A DNA stretch of 64,000 nt from Isoperla grammatica. Its lineage: Eukaryota; Arthropoda; Insecta; Plecoptera; Perlodidae. Positions 14,430-25,715 of the stretch are shown one piece after another; positions within the stretch are counted from its first letter, which is position 1; each line of letters opens with the position of its first letter. The stretch is from assembly GCA_945910005.1 (NCBI GenBank), contig OX246741.1:5295201-5359200 (forward strand). The letters run 5' to 3'. Made by a program: the position numbers and the translations under genes. The notes under the pieces were generated by a model. That model was not told the DNA's origin, did no database searches, and was given only the letters and a program-made list of their open reading frames with translations.

Positions 14430-14771
14430 TTAGAGTAAATACATTTTAAAACGGGAACTTTTTCGCATCTCAATAAAATACAAGGAAAAACTAAAGGGAA
14501 AGAAATGCGTATTCCGCACAGAAGTGAACTCCAACATGTTATATGAATCTAAGGTACTAAAGATATCTTCTTTTATTGTTTGCCCATTATCAAACCAAGA
14601 GACCTTGCGATTTCTGTAGTCCATGAAAGCTACCAAGGTAAGTGGGTTGCTTGTGACCCAGGTCGCTTGGCTTGGCCAGGTGTTGGGCACTGAAACTGTA
14701 AGGGGAGCTAAGAACATGCAACACCCCACTAAGAGGATGAAGGTGTTCCAAACTTTGACTACAACACCCAT
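14430..14771 (-). CDS. antisense open frame with signal-peptide-like N-terminus (unrecognised)
   Basis: A 113-codon ATG-initiated frame runs antisense within the Beat intron. The first 27 or so residues look like a secretory signal: a Lys, then a hydrophobic core FILLVGCCMFLAPLTV, then small residues at a possible cleavage site (SVP). The next 60 residues include VSWFDNGQTI and are mixed polar and hydrophobic. The tail after about residue 85 is Phe/Ser-rich and may be intronic readthrough. The start context AAAGAATGG is acceptable. On the same strand upstream is a TATAAA motif (14848-14853) about 80 bases before the ATG. I recognise no family, and no second exon was found. It could be a nested gene's first exon, a transposon fragment or chance. 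Confidence 0.3.
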   Translation of the reverse strand: MGVVVKVWNTFILLVGCCMFLAPLTVSVPNTWPSQATWVTSNPLTLVAFMDYRNRKVSWFDNGQTIKEDIFSTLDSYNMLEFTSVRNTHFFPFSFSLYFIEMRKSSRFKMYLL

Positions 14772-14845
14772 TCTTTATGAAAAGTTTGATCGAATAGAAT
14801 AAGTTAAGTTACTACCGAAAACTGGTCTTCCGGTTTTACCACATC

Positions 14846-14855
14846 TTTATAAACA
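14846..14855 (-). promoter_or_regulatory. possible TATA box for the antisense frame
   Basis: Reading the minus strand, TTTATAAAGATG lies upstream of the ATG at 14771. About 30 bases downstream is an ACCAGTTTTC stretch that could serve as an initiator. TATA-like strings are common in AT-rich introns, so this is only suggestive. Confidence 0.2.
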
Positions 14856-15953
14856 ATGAGACTGTTTACTTTGATGTGTTATGCATACTTGATTTAAATG
14901 TTGACTGTACTTTATTGTGCTGTACTCATGATTATTTTGACTGTCCTGCTTATTGTATATGTTATACTTTTGCAATACATCAAGCATGATTTATTCATTA
15001 AGAACACGATCACTCTGTTTGTAAACTCTACACTTGAAACAAGCCTGCGCTAAAGTTAGAGATCATTTAGCGAACCAACAATATATGCCCAAATAATTTC
15101 AATTACCACCCCACCTCAAAACAAGCATTTCAAAATTTTAATAGACAAAACAACCAGAAACAAACATGTCGCCAACGGTCGTGATTGCTATGTTCACATA
15201 ACCAGAACCCACAAACCATCCCAAAGAATTGACACAGACCGCGATGATAGAAAAGGTTTCTGCACTACCATTAATTTATACGTCGAAGGGAGAGTAGTGA
15301 ATATGCGATAAAAATCGATCGTGGAAGCCAACTTTGCAATTCTGGATCATCCATGCGTATAAAAAACGTCATTGTATTTTTACCTTTACCGTCTACAAAG
15401 AAAACAAAAATAAACGGGTAAAAAGAAATCACAATTCCCAGATCAGTCGACTGTTCCGATATCGCATCGTAACTCAGGGTAGCGAACCGAAATGCACTCT
15501 TAAAAGTGTATTGTTGAATTTTTCAATCCAGCGCACCGAGTTTTACTCAGGCTCTGGAGCTTTGATGGTTAATTAGTAGAGAGGTAGCGACCCTCTAATC
15601 TCGTGAATCACGAGACCACTCAGGCATGCGTATCATTCATTACGAGACGGTTTGTATTTTATATCCTTCGCTTATTTACTTTAGCGTATCAAGTAAGGTA
15701 GGATTTGCATTACGTGTGCATACTGCTGAATCGCTGTACTGAAAGAATGGTTCGAACTGTTGATTGTTACTCCATTCGACTTACTGGACCATTCAGGTTT
15801 CAAGGAACGGAGCATTCAAACTGTATCCTATTAATTATTATTTAGATAATTATATAATGTCATGAATTATGTTAAATTTACTAACAGTTTCTTCATCAAT
15901 TTTAATATCGGATTCTTATTAAATACCTAATAATAAAGTAAACGGTAGATTTA

Positions 15954-15972
15954 TTTATATATATATATATAC
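15954..15972. repeat. (TA)n microsatellite
   Basis: Alternating TA dinucleotides. A second short (TA)n tract lies at about 16247-16262. Confidence 0.7.
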
Positions 15973-16324
15973 AATTGGAACTCAGAATAAGATAAACATG
16001 TTCTAATGAGGGAAAGGGTACAGAAGGACGACAGCTTACCTGAGAAGGTAGATAGGTCAATTTGAAAAACACATAGATGAAAGACAAATAAATATACTGA
16101 GACGTTTCGGCCAACTCGTGGTCTTGATCACTCAGCGTGAGTAGAAGAACTAAAGTAAATAAACTTAAAACTATGGTGGATTTACATGATGAAGGCGCTG
16201 TCGTGGGTGGTAATGGAGGGAAGAATTAAGTTAAACTCAATATAAATATATATATATATATGTGAAAGTGTTTCTTATGTCACCACTACGATATTATCAT
16301 GGTAAATGACAGTAAGTAATTCGC

Positions 16325-16440
16325 CGTCTCTATAGCTTAGATGGTCAAAGTGCCCTCCCGGTAAGTGGAAGACCAGGGCTCAATTCCCAACAAAATCGGG
16401 GTTTTACATTCTGTTTGATGTAGGTCTATATATCACCCAA
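16325..16440 (+). repeat. tRNA-derived SINE head
   Basis: An A-box-like TAGCTTAGATGG (16333-16344) is followed after about 30 bases by a B-box-like GGGCTCAATTCCC (16376-16388). The region between reads CCCGGTAAGTGGAAGACC. A nearly identical CTGGTAAATGGAAGACC occurs in the candidate at 57568, so these look like two members of one family. It is SINE-like rather than a functional tRNA because no matching acceptor stem is visible. Confidence 0.55.
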
Positions 16441-16564
16441 TTAATAATCTTGTAAAAAAAAAACGTTATGAAATAATAGTAAATATATAATAATTAATAC
16501 TAACTTCGTAAATTTATGTTGAATATTATGTTGACAATACTTCTTTGGAACTAACTTTTCTAAG

Positions 16565-16762
16565 TTAAGGCTGGTCCACACAGATTTTGAAGACATAATG
16601 CATAAGGTTTTAAGACGTTGTTTTAAAAACAACAACGAAAACAACGTCTTAAAACTAAAACTTTGTGTGAACGCCAGTACGTGTTTCCTATGATCCAACT
16701 TTACGACTACGCGTTAAACCTTAAATCGTATGTCTTAAAAATCTGTGTGGACCAGCCTTTAA
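16565..16762. mobile_element. piggyBac-like MITE with TTAA flanks
   Basis: TTAA (16565-16568) is followed by a left terminal repeat beginning GGCTGGTCCACACAGATTTT. The right end is its inverted copy with one extra base, followed by TTAA (16759-16762). The 190-base interior carries a perfect inverted repeat GTTTTAAGACGTTGTTTT and its complement (about 16608-16656). TTAA target duplication is the hallmark of piggyBac-type transposition. There is no coding capacity, so it would depend on a transposase elsewhere. Confidence 0.7.
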
Positions 16763-17028
16763 CTGTAGCGAGTTGAGGCGCAGTATTCTTCATAAGCAGA
16801 GTGGAGGGTCACGAGCCAGCTAGTTGTCGGCAAACCCCGCTGCTCAGTATAGGTAGGGCCTACACAGTACACATACAGTGTCACCCTCCCTTGTGTACGA
16901 GTTGCTGATCATTCCGAGTTAATGAGACATATCTTTTAATTGGAACGCGCACGACGACACAGGTCGCTGTTTGACGGCGACATCAGAGCGGCCTGTTACT
17001 TTAGCGTCGCATTGACTCATACATTGCC

Positions 17029-17048
17029 CCCCCCCCCCCCCCCCCCCC
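17029..17048. repeat. poly-C tract
   Basis: Run of about 20 C. The Pro-rich open frame across it on the plus strand is a product of the run and is not a gene. Confidence 0.85.
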
Positions 17049-17099
17049 TCCCACATGCTACCTTTGCATCCACTTCAAGCTCCTTCGCCATCATGCTCT

Positions 17100-17345
17100 C
17101 CATTCATCTTTGCCTTTATGGCCGTTTCTCTTCACTGTTACTGCCTCTGCCATTGTCACCACCACTGTCACTACTGTAGCGATCAAGGCCAATGTCACTG
17201 TCACTATACTGTCAAGGTGAAGGTCGCTGTCCCTATCACTTTCACTGGCACTGTCCCTATCACTGTCCTTCACTCTGTCTGATCACTGTCACGATCGCCT
17301 TGGCGTGGTATATGGTCACACTACTGCCTCTGTAACTGTCATTGT
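17100..17345. repeat. degenerate CACTGTC-rich simple repeat
   Basis: CACTGTC, TCACTGTC and CTATCACTGTCC recur irregularly across about 245 bases. The overlapping open frames on both strands (Ser/Asp- or His/Cys-rich) follow the repeat period and are not convincing genes. Confidence 0.65.
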
Positions 17346-17676
17346 CTCCGTATTTCGTCTATATAGAGCTTATGGCTTAGTTTAAAGTGAGCTTTAGACT
17401 TCGTTTTGGACATATATGTATTATCGTATTATCGTGTTATTGTGGAAGAAGAAAGAAGTAACCATATCGTTGTTTTATTGTAAAGTGGTTCGCAACAATA
17501 TATTGTGGTAGAGAATATATGGAACTCGACGACGAATGGATTGTTAAAATTGTTGAATAGAATTTAGTTTAGAAGTTAAAGTTTTAGAATAGAACACTGT
17601 TAGTTTCGAAACTTGAATTTGTTCGGTGTTCATATTGTTTGGAGTAAAGTCAAATTGTCTACATCCTCCCTTCTTC

Positions 17677-17679
<3 letters not shown>

Positions 17680-17724
<45 letters not shown>
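17680..17724. repeat. (CT)n microsatellite
   Basis: About 20 CT dinucleotides in a row, shortly before the left 9.3-kb repeat copy. Confidence 0.9.
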
Positions 17725-17726
<2 letters not shown>

Positions 17727-17956
17727 ATCTTCCTGCAGGTCGATGAAAGGAAGGATGTATCATTATTAACCTCCTCGGGTTAGTAAATATTTACTCGTGG
17801 GACGAGAATCTCGTAACGATTATATATTAGATTTATAAATATCCCTCACTTAGAAAAATTTCCCTACGGCGTTTTAACGTAAAGTAGTGGGACAGTTCTT
17901 GATTTGCTCTTGTAAGTCATCCTAGTTTTGTCAATTAGTGAACTGTTATTTTATCC

Positions 17957-17994
17957 TCATATATAGTTACAAATATCTTTGTAACTATATATGA
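17957..17994. repeat. short perfect inverted repeat (hairpin)
   Basis: TCATATATAGTTACAAA and its reverse complement are separated by a 4-base loop. The right 9.3-kb copy has only a degraded version (near 27897-27925). Confidence 0.75.
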
Positions 17995-20284
17995 GAATAA
18001 GTGACCCTATTGTATTATGTTCCTATTGTATTTTCTTCGTTTCCCTTTTCACTGATTGTTTTTGGGAATAAAATAAATGTTCTTATTTCGATAGACAAAC
18101 ATTCAATTTTCATAGAAAGAGATCAATAACAACATAAATAGTTTGATTTATGATAAACAAACACAATTCTTATAAATTATGAGACCTGTGATACACGCGG
18201 TCAACTCAAAAAGCACGAATGCCGTTGGAAATAAATTTATTTTTAAGACCTTTATATTAGAATATTCCAGACATAGTAAGTATGTGATATGTTAGTCGGT
18301 TTGGTGTTAACGACTGAATTTGTTTTGTAGCCGTTAAATGTTTGAGATATTTATTTTATATAATATATTTGTCAAAACAATATAAGTGTCATTATGTGTA
18401 TTAGAAAACATTTATGATAATACATTTTGGATGCACGTCTTTTCACAAATGTAATTGAGAGTATCTACAAGTGAAACCAACCGTCCTCCAATAGGCAAAC
18501 TTCGACATTTTCCCTGTCGACAGTCAAGAAAGCGTGTCGAACATTTCTCAGATTTCTGGAAAAGTAGAGACCAAAGTATTTCAAGTCCATATACGACCTT
18601 CAATGACTCGTCTTCAATATGACGGAATTTGTCTGTTCAATATAAACGTTATGTAACGGACATTGTCCATGACAACGACCAATATATTATTACATTTTTG
18701 AGACATATCGTTTTTCTTTCAAGTCAAATACCATTCCTATATGTTTTTATTATCAAACGATAGTGCAGTGAACTGAAAGTTGGAAGGAATTTTTAGAGTG
18801 ATTTATATCTAATGTTAAAAAGGATGCCAAGGTAGGTTAATATACTTGTCCCAAAACTACCTTAGAAATGATCTCTTCATAAATGGACCAACTGGCGAGC
18901 CCCGGTTTGAAACCACCGATCACTGATTAGCTACGAACAACTCGTCTATATGACGAATGAATCGGTAAGATTGTTTTGGGAAAGTATCCAGTATTTGGTT
19001 TAACCGTATAACTTAGCCATTTCCATGATTTCAATGATTGAAGCACACTTCTAGAAGTGAAGGTAACCACCTGGAAACAAGGGTATATATATATAATTAC
19101 AGTTTTTCTGGGTTTCGATAGGTTTCAGAATAATACACACAATGAGATAGGTAGTGTGTATTGAAGTGAGATACAAAACACATTATTAAAGGAAAAATTC
19201 AGCCTTGTTTTATTTCTTTATACACAAATTTTACATAAAGAATCGAATATTCATTTGCAATCCAATGTAGTAAAGACAAAAGTTCGGGAGAAATACAATG
19301 TGCAATTATTAAAATCCTGTACGTATGAGAATATAAGCTGTAAAGCTTTGCTTAGATCAAGTATTTCAATTAAAGAGAAAACATCAAGACTGAAGCCGAG
19401 TTCTAAACAAAAAACAAAACTTTCTCAATCACTCCAAAAACTTTGATACCGACCCTTTCTGCAGCGTTGATGCTTTACGCAGACATGCCACATTTTATCC
19501 CTCCAATTCTCGCCGCAAATTCTTGCTACCCCAATTTGTTACCCTGAATACATACGTGTAGTTTTTGAACTTGCGTCTTTTCTTTTTTATGTTGGTGGCT
19601 AAATCCTTTTATCCTTCCGCCGCAAATAACAAGACTCTGCCCTGAACGGTGGGCTTGTCGTAATATGTCAGTTGGGCACCGCATCCTAGCCGAGCCCGCA
19701 GTAAACTCGTTGCGATGTAAGACCGGCCAGATCAGATTAGCTCATTCAACCAATCAGAGATCGGGATTGGAAATGCAGACGATTGTTATAAAATGTTACG
19801 TGTGAGAGAATCTATGTTCAAACGAAATATGTGTCTCACATTTTTATACTACGAACACACTTGGGTTTCATGTTATGTAAAACTGTCCAAAAATGACTTA
19901 ACTCTTTAAAAATTAAATTCATAATTAAATTGATCGAGAAAACCAGACCCCATCCCCTTTGCAAGGAAATATATTATGCGAATATAACTGTAATCTACAT
20001 TGTGATGCTTTCTATAAATATACAACATTGAACTCAGCCAATTGAAATCTCGTTCCTATCGACTAGAGGATACCACTCACAGATCAAAAAGCAGAACAGA
20101 TAATATCAAAGAACCGCATTCTATTCAAATAGTAGACTTTCATTCTGATTTTACGAACAAGCTTGTTTCATTTGAATACGGCGCATGTAACCAGTAGCTA
20201 GACGCTGCAAACAAATGAAAAAGGACAGTGTATTGATATTGTTTGACGCAGTTATTCAGGCTCCGGCGAGTTGATGTGGTAGGT

Positions 20285-20612
20285 CTACATATATCCTTTA
20301 TATTCACGTCAAATGTACATCCTTTACATTGACGTCAAACTTACATCCTTTACATCCTTTACACTCACGTCAAACTTACATCCTTTACACTCACGTCAAA
20401 CTTACATCCTTTACACTCACGTCAAACTTACATCCTTTACATCCTTTACACTCACGTCAAACTTACATCCTTTACACTCACGTCAAACTTACATCCTTTA
20501 CACTGACGTCAAACGTACATCTTTTACATTCACGTCAAGCTTACATCCTTTACACTGACGTCAAACTTACATCCTTTACATTGACGTCAAATTTACAACC
20601 TTTGCCTTGACG
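20285..20612 (+). repeat. 26-bp minisatellite, left copy (about 12 units)
   Basis: The unit reads (T/C)T(G/C)ACGTCAAACTTAC followed by ATCCTTTACA, with occasional duplication of ATCCTTTAC. Most units here carry CTCACGTCA. About four carry the palindrome TGACGTCA, the CREB/ATF site core. Overlapping open frames of HPLHSRQTYIL type are readthrough of the array. Confidence 0.9.
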
Positions 20613-20625
20613 GCAAAGCTCGCCC

Positions 20626-20642
20626 CCCCCCCCTCCCCCCTC
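20626..20642. repeat. C-rich tract after the minisatellite
   Basis: Two C runs split by T follow the array directly. The right copy has a shorter version at about 30437-30455. Confidence 0.7.
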
Positions 20643-21069
20643 CCGCCGCCCCATTTGTTGGATTCTGTGACGTAAATGCAAACACCGAGTACAGCTGATC
20701 GCGGACAAGCAGACTTGGATGCGGAAAGACATCTATGGATCACCCCAGTGAGCCATCTTCATCGTTGAGCACAGAATACTTCACAGAATGGTACAAGACG
20801 ACATTCATAAGAGCGCATGTTGCCGCATAGGAATTGCTCTTGGAATAATAAGCGTCTGGGTATGTGTTTTCTTTGTGCGCGAATGTGCTCCGCGTTTAGA
20901 CATCACAGCATTACTGTATAAACGTACGAAATGCAAAAGATAACAGATCGAATAATTGACGGTTGAGTCAATTCGCTTGAAGAGAATTCTTAAAATTACA
21001 GTATTCTTCTCAATTTTCAAATACAATCATAGTATCCTTCATTTGAATATATCTGTTTTATTTGACGAC

Positions 21070-21150
21070 GCCGTCCGCGGTTTGTGGAGCATAGACTGAG
21101 CGTTTGCCATCTACGGACGTGGGTTCGAATACCGCATAAGGCATGGTTTT
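21070..21150 (+). repeat. tRNA-derived SINE head (left copy)
   Basis: B-box GGTTCGAATACC (21122-21133) is preceded by TTTGTGGAGCATAGACTGAG, a degenerate A-box region. The equivalent in the right 9.3-kb copy (30880-30960) reads TTTGTGGCGCATATCCTAAG, nearer to a tRNA-like A box. The insertion therefore predates the duplication. Confidence 0.55.
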
Positions 21151-21705
21151 TGTGATGGTTCTTCATCTTCACATATCATCGAGTACTGTAATAATGGGGG
21201 CAACAACAATCACAATTTGACGTTCTGTGGCAGGCGAGTGTTTTGCGTTTTGTATCGTAGCTGTTTGACGTAACTTGTTATTCTTTTAACATATTGTGTG
21301 TGCGTATATTTTATTGTGTTTCTTTGTTTATCAGATATATTGCCAGCTGAGTAATTTTTTTTTATTATTCGTTCATACATTGTAGCCTATACATACAAGT
21401 AATTTTGTCCCCTAAAAGTCACATAAAATTACAACATATCATGATAATATTTTAGCTGTCTGACATACATCTTTACACGTTTGAAATGTTATATAAACAA
21501 CGTCTAACAATCGTAAACCCAAATCGGTCATCGCGAGACTTTCATTCGGTGTCTACTTTATTTATCCACGACTATACATTTCATTCTCGTTGTCAATAGC
21601 GAAGCAGTTAATAATAAAAAAATCCAGTTAACTCGTTAATCCCCGTTCATTGAAACAACTGTATTCGCGCGTCCTCGGATCAGCTGCGATGAGGACGCGA
21701 TGATC

Positions 21706-21742
21706 GGGAGGGGGGGAGAAGGGGGGGGGGAGGGGGGGGCAC
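21706..21742 (+). repeat. G-rich tract (quadruplex-capable), left copy
   Basis: Several runs of four to nine G lie within about 35 bases. They are followed at 21821-21856 by a C-rich tract on the same strand, so the two can pair as a long hairpin. The same pair occurs in the right copy (32078-32111 and 32193-32228). Confidence 0.7.
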
Positions 21743-21941
21743 CGTTGCAAACGACGACAACCAAATGACATTGCGGCTAAAGTTGAATAATACAGTGACA
21801 CCGCTGCGGGCTTCCGACCACCCCCCTCCCCCGCCCCTACCGCCCCCCTCCCCACCGCACAACCCTCTCGACCTCTGACCCCTGGTTGCTGCGCTAGTGG
21901 TGTGGAAACAACGTACATGGATGTGTAACGGCAGGGCGGCA

Positions 21942-21966
21942 AAAAAAAAAAAAAAAAAAAAAAAAA
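21942..21966. repeat. poly-A tract
   Basis: Run of about 25 A; the right copy has a shorter run at about 32310-32330. It creates the apparent poly-Phe open frames on the minus strand. Confidence 0.9.
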
Positions 21967-22004
21967 CCCAAACAAAAATTTAATTCGAATATCAACCAGA
22001 TGAT

Positions 22005-22264
22005 GTGATTAAAGCGTGTTACCTTTTTGGTGGTGGTGGAATTCATCGGATGTACAGTGGCGAATCCGCTGACCTCACCCCCCCCCCTCACCCCTCACAC
22101 AGTGGTCGCACCACTAGCTAACACCACCTTTCACCGACACATTTCTAGCCTATGTTTTATACCACTGCAGCAAAACAGTGCAAGCGATAAGTCTAGAGCG
22201 CTATATATATACAGTACACGTGTACTCCAGCCAGTAACCAAAGGCAAAACACGCTTTAATCAAA
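22005..22264. mobile_element. possible MITE with GATTAAAGCGTGTT ends (left copy)
   Basis: GATTAAAGCGTGTT (22007-22020) is inverted at 22248-22261, bounding about 255 bases without coding potential. The same arrangement is kept in the right copy (32375-32629, one mismatch), so it is older than the duplication. The target-site duplication is unclear. Confidence 0.45.
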
Positions 22265-22519
22265 GTTAGCAATAAAACAGCGTGCGGTCTGAGCGAACGT
22301 TCTGTGCTACCGCGATAGACGCTCGCTTGCTGTATAACACGTTGCCGCTTCTTTGTGAATCTCAGTCTGCCTTGGGTGGGACGTATTTAATTAGATTTTA
22401 TTCTCTTGAATAATCTAAATAAATTAGATGATGATGGAATTGAGGTGATGGGTATGTCTGGGTTGGGGTATATCGCTGTTGTTATGCGATAGGTATTGCC
22501 GGTATGAGCCGGGGTAGAA

Positions 22520-22776
22520 TCCAGGGCCCGGATTCACAAGTGGTCCTCTCTATGACCGGCCTAACTTTGAACCTCTAGTGAATCCAGGCCCATATGCCAT
22601 GAAGAAGTTACTAATTACTAGTAGGAACAAATACGCAATAAACAATCCAATGATATGTTTTACAATTCGTTCTCAGACATCGGCCTGGATTCACAAGATG
22701 TTCAAAGTTAGGCCGGTCTTAGAGTTAAGACCAAAAAATACTTGGGACCTCTTGTGAATCCGGTCCTGGGTTCCAG
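22520..22776. mobile_element. MITE present only in the left 9.3-kb copy
   Basis: A 247-base insertion (22525-22771) has ends GGCCCGGATTCACAAG and CTTGTGAATCCGGTCC. It is flanked by TCCAG on both sides (22520-22524 and 22772-22776). The right 9.3-kb copy carries the uninterrupted site at about 32878-32890, with a single TCCAG. Internally the end motif occurs twice more, near 22575-22593 and 22681-22697, so it may be two elements in tandem. A fragment of the same family lies at 8795. Confidence 0.75.
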
Positions 22777-22860
22777 CTCGTGGTGAGCGGTGCCCGCAAA
22801 GAGGGCTGTCGTGCATCTCTTTTGTTATTAGTTCATTCGTCTCACGTGGCCTTATAAGTT
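22772..22860 (+). repeat. interspersed repeat (GTGGTGACCGGTGC family)
   Basis: CTCGTGGTGAGCGGTGCCCG followed by an AAAGAGGGCT and a CGTGCAT motif matches the right copy near 32889-32935. It also matches, inverted, 43975-44036, where the minus strand reads CTCGTGGTGACCGGTGCCAG. The third locus lies outside the 9.3-kb duplication, so this is a dispersed repeat. Confidence 0.6.
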
Positions 22861-23319
22861 TTCCTCTTACTCCTTTCTGACGTCTTTGTCATACTTGCGT
22901 AGGGTAGAGCTAGTGTGTATTTTATTCCATTCAGCAAATCAAATGAACATAATATTTTAGTCACTGCGAAATTTTAGAAAGACAAATTCTAGTCAAAAAA
23001 ACCATGAGTTCTGTATTAAGAATCCGTATTACAGAAAATAACCTTCTCAGACCGTATAAGAAAGAAGGAACACATCCCATTCATTATATATTTATATTAT
23101 GTACATATTAAAATGTACATTGGAGGTTTATTTGCCTTTTTGGTATGAATACGATATCAGAAGACCGTGGAAATATAGCCCGCGAGCTTTTCTTAATAAT
23201 TTATAAGACTCCATCCTCGCTCCAGTATTGTATTGAGCTGATCCACTTGTGCGTCCATGTTGACACTGGTGGGATCGTCACAACGAAATGATGTTGATTC
23301 TTACAACGAGACATAAACT

Positions 23320-23370
23320 GAGAGAGAGAGGGGGAGAGAAGAGAGAGAGAGAGAGAGAGGGGGGGGGGAC
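23320..23370. repeat. (GA)n microsatellite with poly-G end (left copy)
   Basis: GA dinucleotides are interrupted by GGGG and end in a run of G. The right copy is a longer and purer (GA)n array at 33435-33500. Confidence 0.85.
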
Positions 23371-23439
23371 GGTGGAGGATATTGAAATGCAAGCGATTGG
23401 GTTTTTGGGAAAGATAAACTTAGTAGGCCTATAAAAGAA

Positions 23440-23585
23440 AGGTAATGTTAGTATAATGTTGTTATGTGTTGTTATGTTAGTGTAAATGGTAATGTTGTTA
23501 TAATGTTGTTCATGTTGTAATGTTGTTATAATGTGTTGTAATGTGTTGTTATTATTATGTGTTGTTAATGTTATGTGTGGTATTA
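23440..23585 (+). repeat. degenerate GTTAT/AATGTTGTT repeat, left copy only
   Basis: Irregular repeats of AATGTTGTTAT-like words extend about 145 bases. The right copy has only a few bases at the matching place (33595-33610), so this expanded or was lost after the copies separated. Confidence 0.75.
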
Positions 23586-25366
23586 TGTTATTTCGTACCC
23601 TATTCAGTAAGAGTCCACTTTTGTTTGGGTGTTATAACGTCGTAATCAACAACTAGGCCATATATGACATCGGGGATGAATGGAGGAAAGGGACAAGTGG
23701 CAGGATTTAAATTAGTAAAAATGGTTTAGTAGAGGAAAAGGGAAATGTGAGGACTCATTTCGTCGCCTCTTACGATTAGTAAAGTCACTCTTGGCCAAAT
23801 ATCACCCCGGGCCCAGACGGGGGTAAGAGGACACAGGATCTTATTGCCCATACGAACACCTAAGTTAAGTAACATCGGGCTACGTCAGAAGAAAAGAGGG
23901 TGACTACTCGCTACTGAAAAACTAGCTACCGTTGGTTAGAGTAGATTGCAGTGGGTAAGGTTGCGTTTATGAAAAAATGTAGATCAATAAATAGAAATAT
24001 AGCAAATATAGATCAATTATTTAATCGAATGTAAATATAGACGGTATTCCGTACTGGATAAAGTATTGAGATATTTAAATGTGTTGTTCAACGTGAAAAT
24101 CTAAGCGTGGATCTATGTTTACTCTATACAGGATGTTGAGCAACATACAAAATGTAAAATAAAAGCGTAAATGCATCAATAACCCAGTGTGCTGGGTATA
24201 CACGGTTCAGAGATTAATGGACTTAACACGGGGCATGTTAAGTGTGGTTTAGAGGTTTATTGGCTGGGTATAAAAACCTACTCGGAGGTTTTATAGAGAC
24301 TCAGGAAAATCGTTTTACATCGGGTTTCCTTTTGCGGATCAACGTCGCAAACAAACCTTAAAGTGATTCTACATCTAATTAATGTTTTCTAAAACATGAA
24401 TAAAATAAAACGCAACATATGGAGTAAATATATAAGGACGCGTACCGTAAAGAGCGACCGGTCGACCAGGTGCGATAATGATAATGGATGACAATGAAAA
24501 CAACAATCAAACGACCAACCCGGGCTGTCCGGTCACGTTAAGTACAAATTTTGTTCGGGCGTGCGCTACATACAACGAATTTTATGAAGAACTGGGCAAA
24601 ATGCTACCACAATTCACAAGAATTTTTGATACGTGATTTTTTTATAGTCATTCTCACTGTAATAGGTTACTGGGAGGTTGGTAGTAATTTGGTAAATATC
24701 TTGGAGTGAATATTTTGTTATAACAACGGTACCAATGTTGTTACCATAGTGGTACAGAAACGTCCACATGACGAGTAAAACACGGCCAAACTACCACATC
24801 TGTTTTTAACTTTATTAAGACAAATCATTATATATAAAAAATTAAATATAACTAAATATTAGGATAATATTTGATAAATTTAAATTAATCTGTAACAGTA
24901 GTCCTACTTGAGAAAATGTTCGATTTTCTAAAAAAAAAAAAAGACTAAAATAGATTTTGCCCTAAAAACCTGTTAACTGCCAAACTTCTTGTTTATTACT
25001 CTCCGCAAACTTCTCTGATTGTCTCACAAAACATCATCGAAGTAAGAAGGTGTCCCTAAGCACGTGAAATATAGATATCGTTAGTTTAATGGCCTAGTTA
25101 ACTCTATTTATTTACCGCAGAGGGCGCCACAGTTTGGCAAGCGGCTGGAATACGCATCAGGCCGCAGTTAAGAAGCCAATCTCACTGGCCGCCTTATCTG
25201 CATGGCCATGCATGATTTAGCCGAAATGTATACATTAGCGAGATTCACTTTGTAGATAAGGTTTATTCTTTGTTTGATGATACTGAGTGCGGTTAATGGG
25301 CTGTTGGTGGGTATATGTACGACCACTTTGGGATTTTATTACTTTCATTATTAAATTACAATTCAT

Positions 25367-25715
25367 TTATCTGGAACCGGGGTAGAATTGATCCTGGGTA
25401 GCTCTGCCTGTCGAAAGAGGCGACTAAAAGACGTATTAAATAACAATTATTCATCCCATCTGGAACCGGGGTAGAATTGATCCAGGGTAGCTCTGCCTGT
25501 CGAAAGAGGCGACTAAAAGACGTAGTATTAAATTACAATTCATCCCATCTGTAACCGGGGTAGAATTGATCCAGGGTAGCTCTGCCTGTCGAAAGAGGCG
25601 ACTAAAAGACGTAGTATTAAATTACAATTCATCCCATCTGTAACCGGGGTAGAATTGATCCAGGGTAGCTCTGCCTGTCGAAAGAGGTGACTAAAAGGCC
25701 AAAGTCGTATGACCC
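25367..25715 (+). repeat. tandem repeat of about 85-90 bp, four units (left copy)
   Basis: Each unit holds ACCGGGGTAGAATTGATC, GGTAGCTCTGCCTGTCGAAA and GAGGCGACTAAAAG, then TTAAATTACAATTCAT. The right copy has two units (35375-35560). A lone related segment is at 56998-57050, and inverted GCCTCTTACGA relics lie at about 23766-23778 and 33760-33775. The tandem translation in the minus frame at 25540-25743 is not a gene. Confidence 0.85.

Noticed and set aside
18412..18603. Minus frame conserved with 27959-28147 in the right 9.3-kb copy
   Set aside because: Nearly all differences between the two change the amino acid, so there is no sign of purifying selection. Similarity comes from the DNA duplication.
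20313..20610. Overlapping plus frames with HPLHSRQTYILYT-type repeats, and the similar frame at 30227-30472
   Set aside because: A 26-bp repeat shifts frame each unit and gives a repetitive peptide in more than one frame. It is minisatellite readthrough, not a repeat protein.
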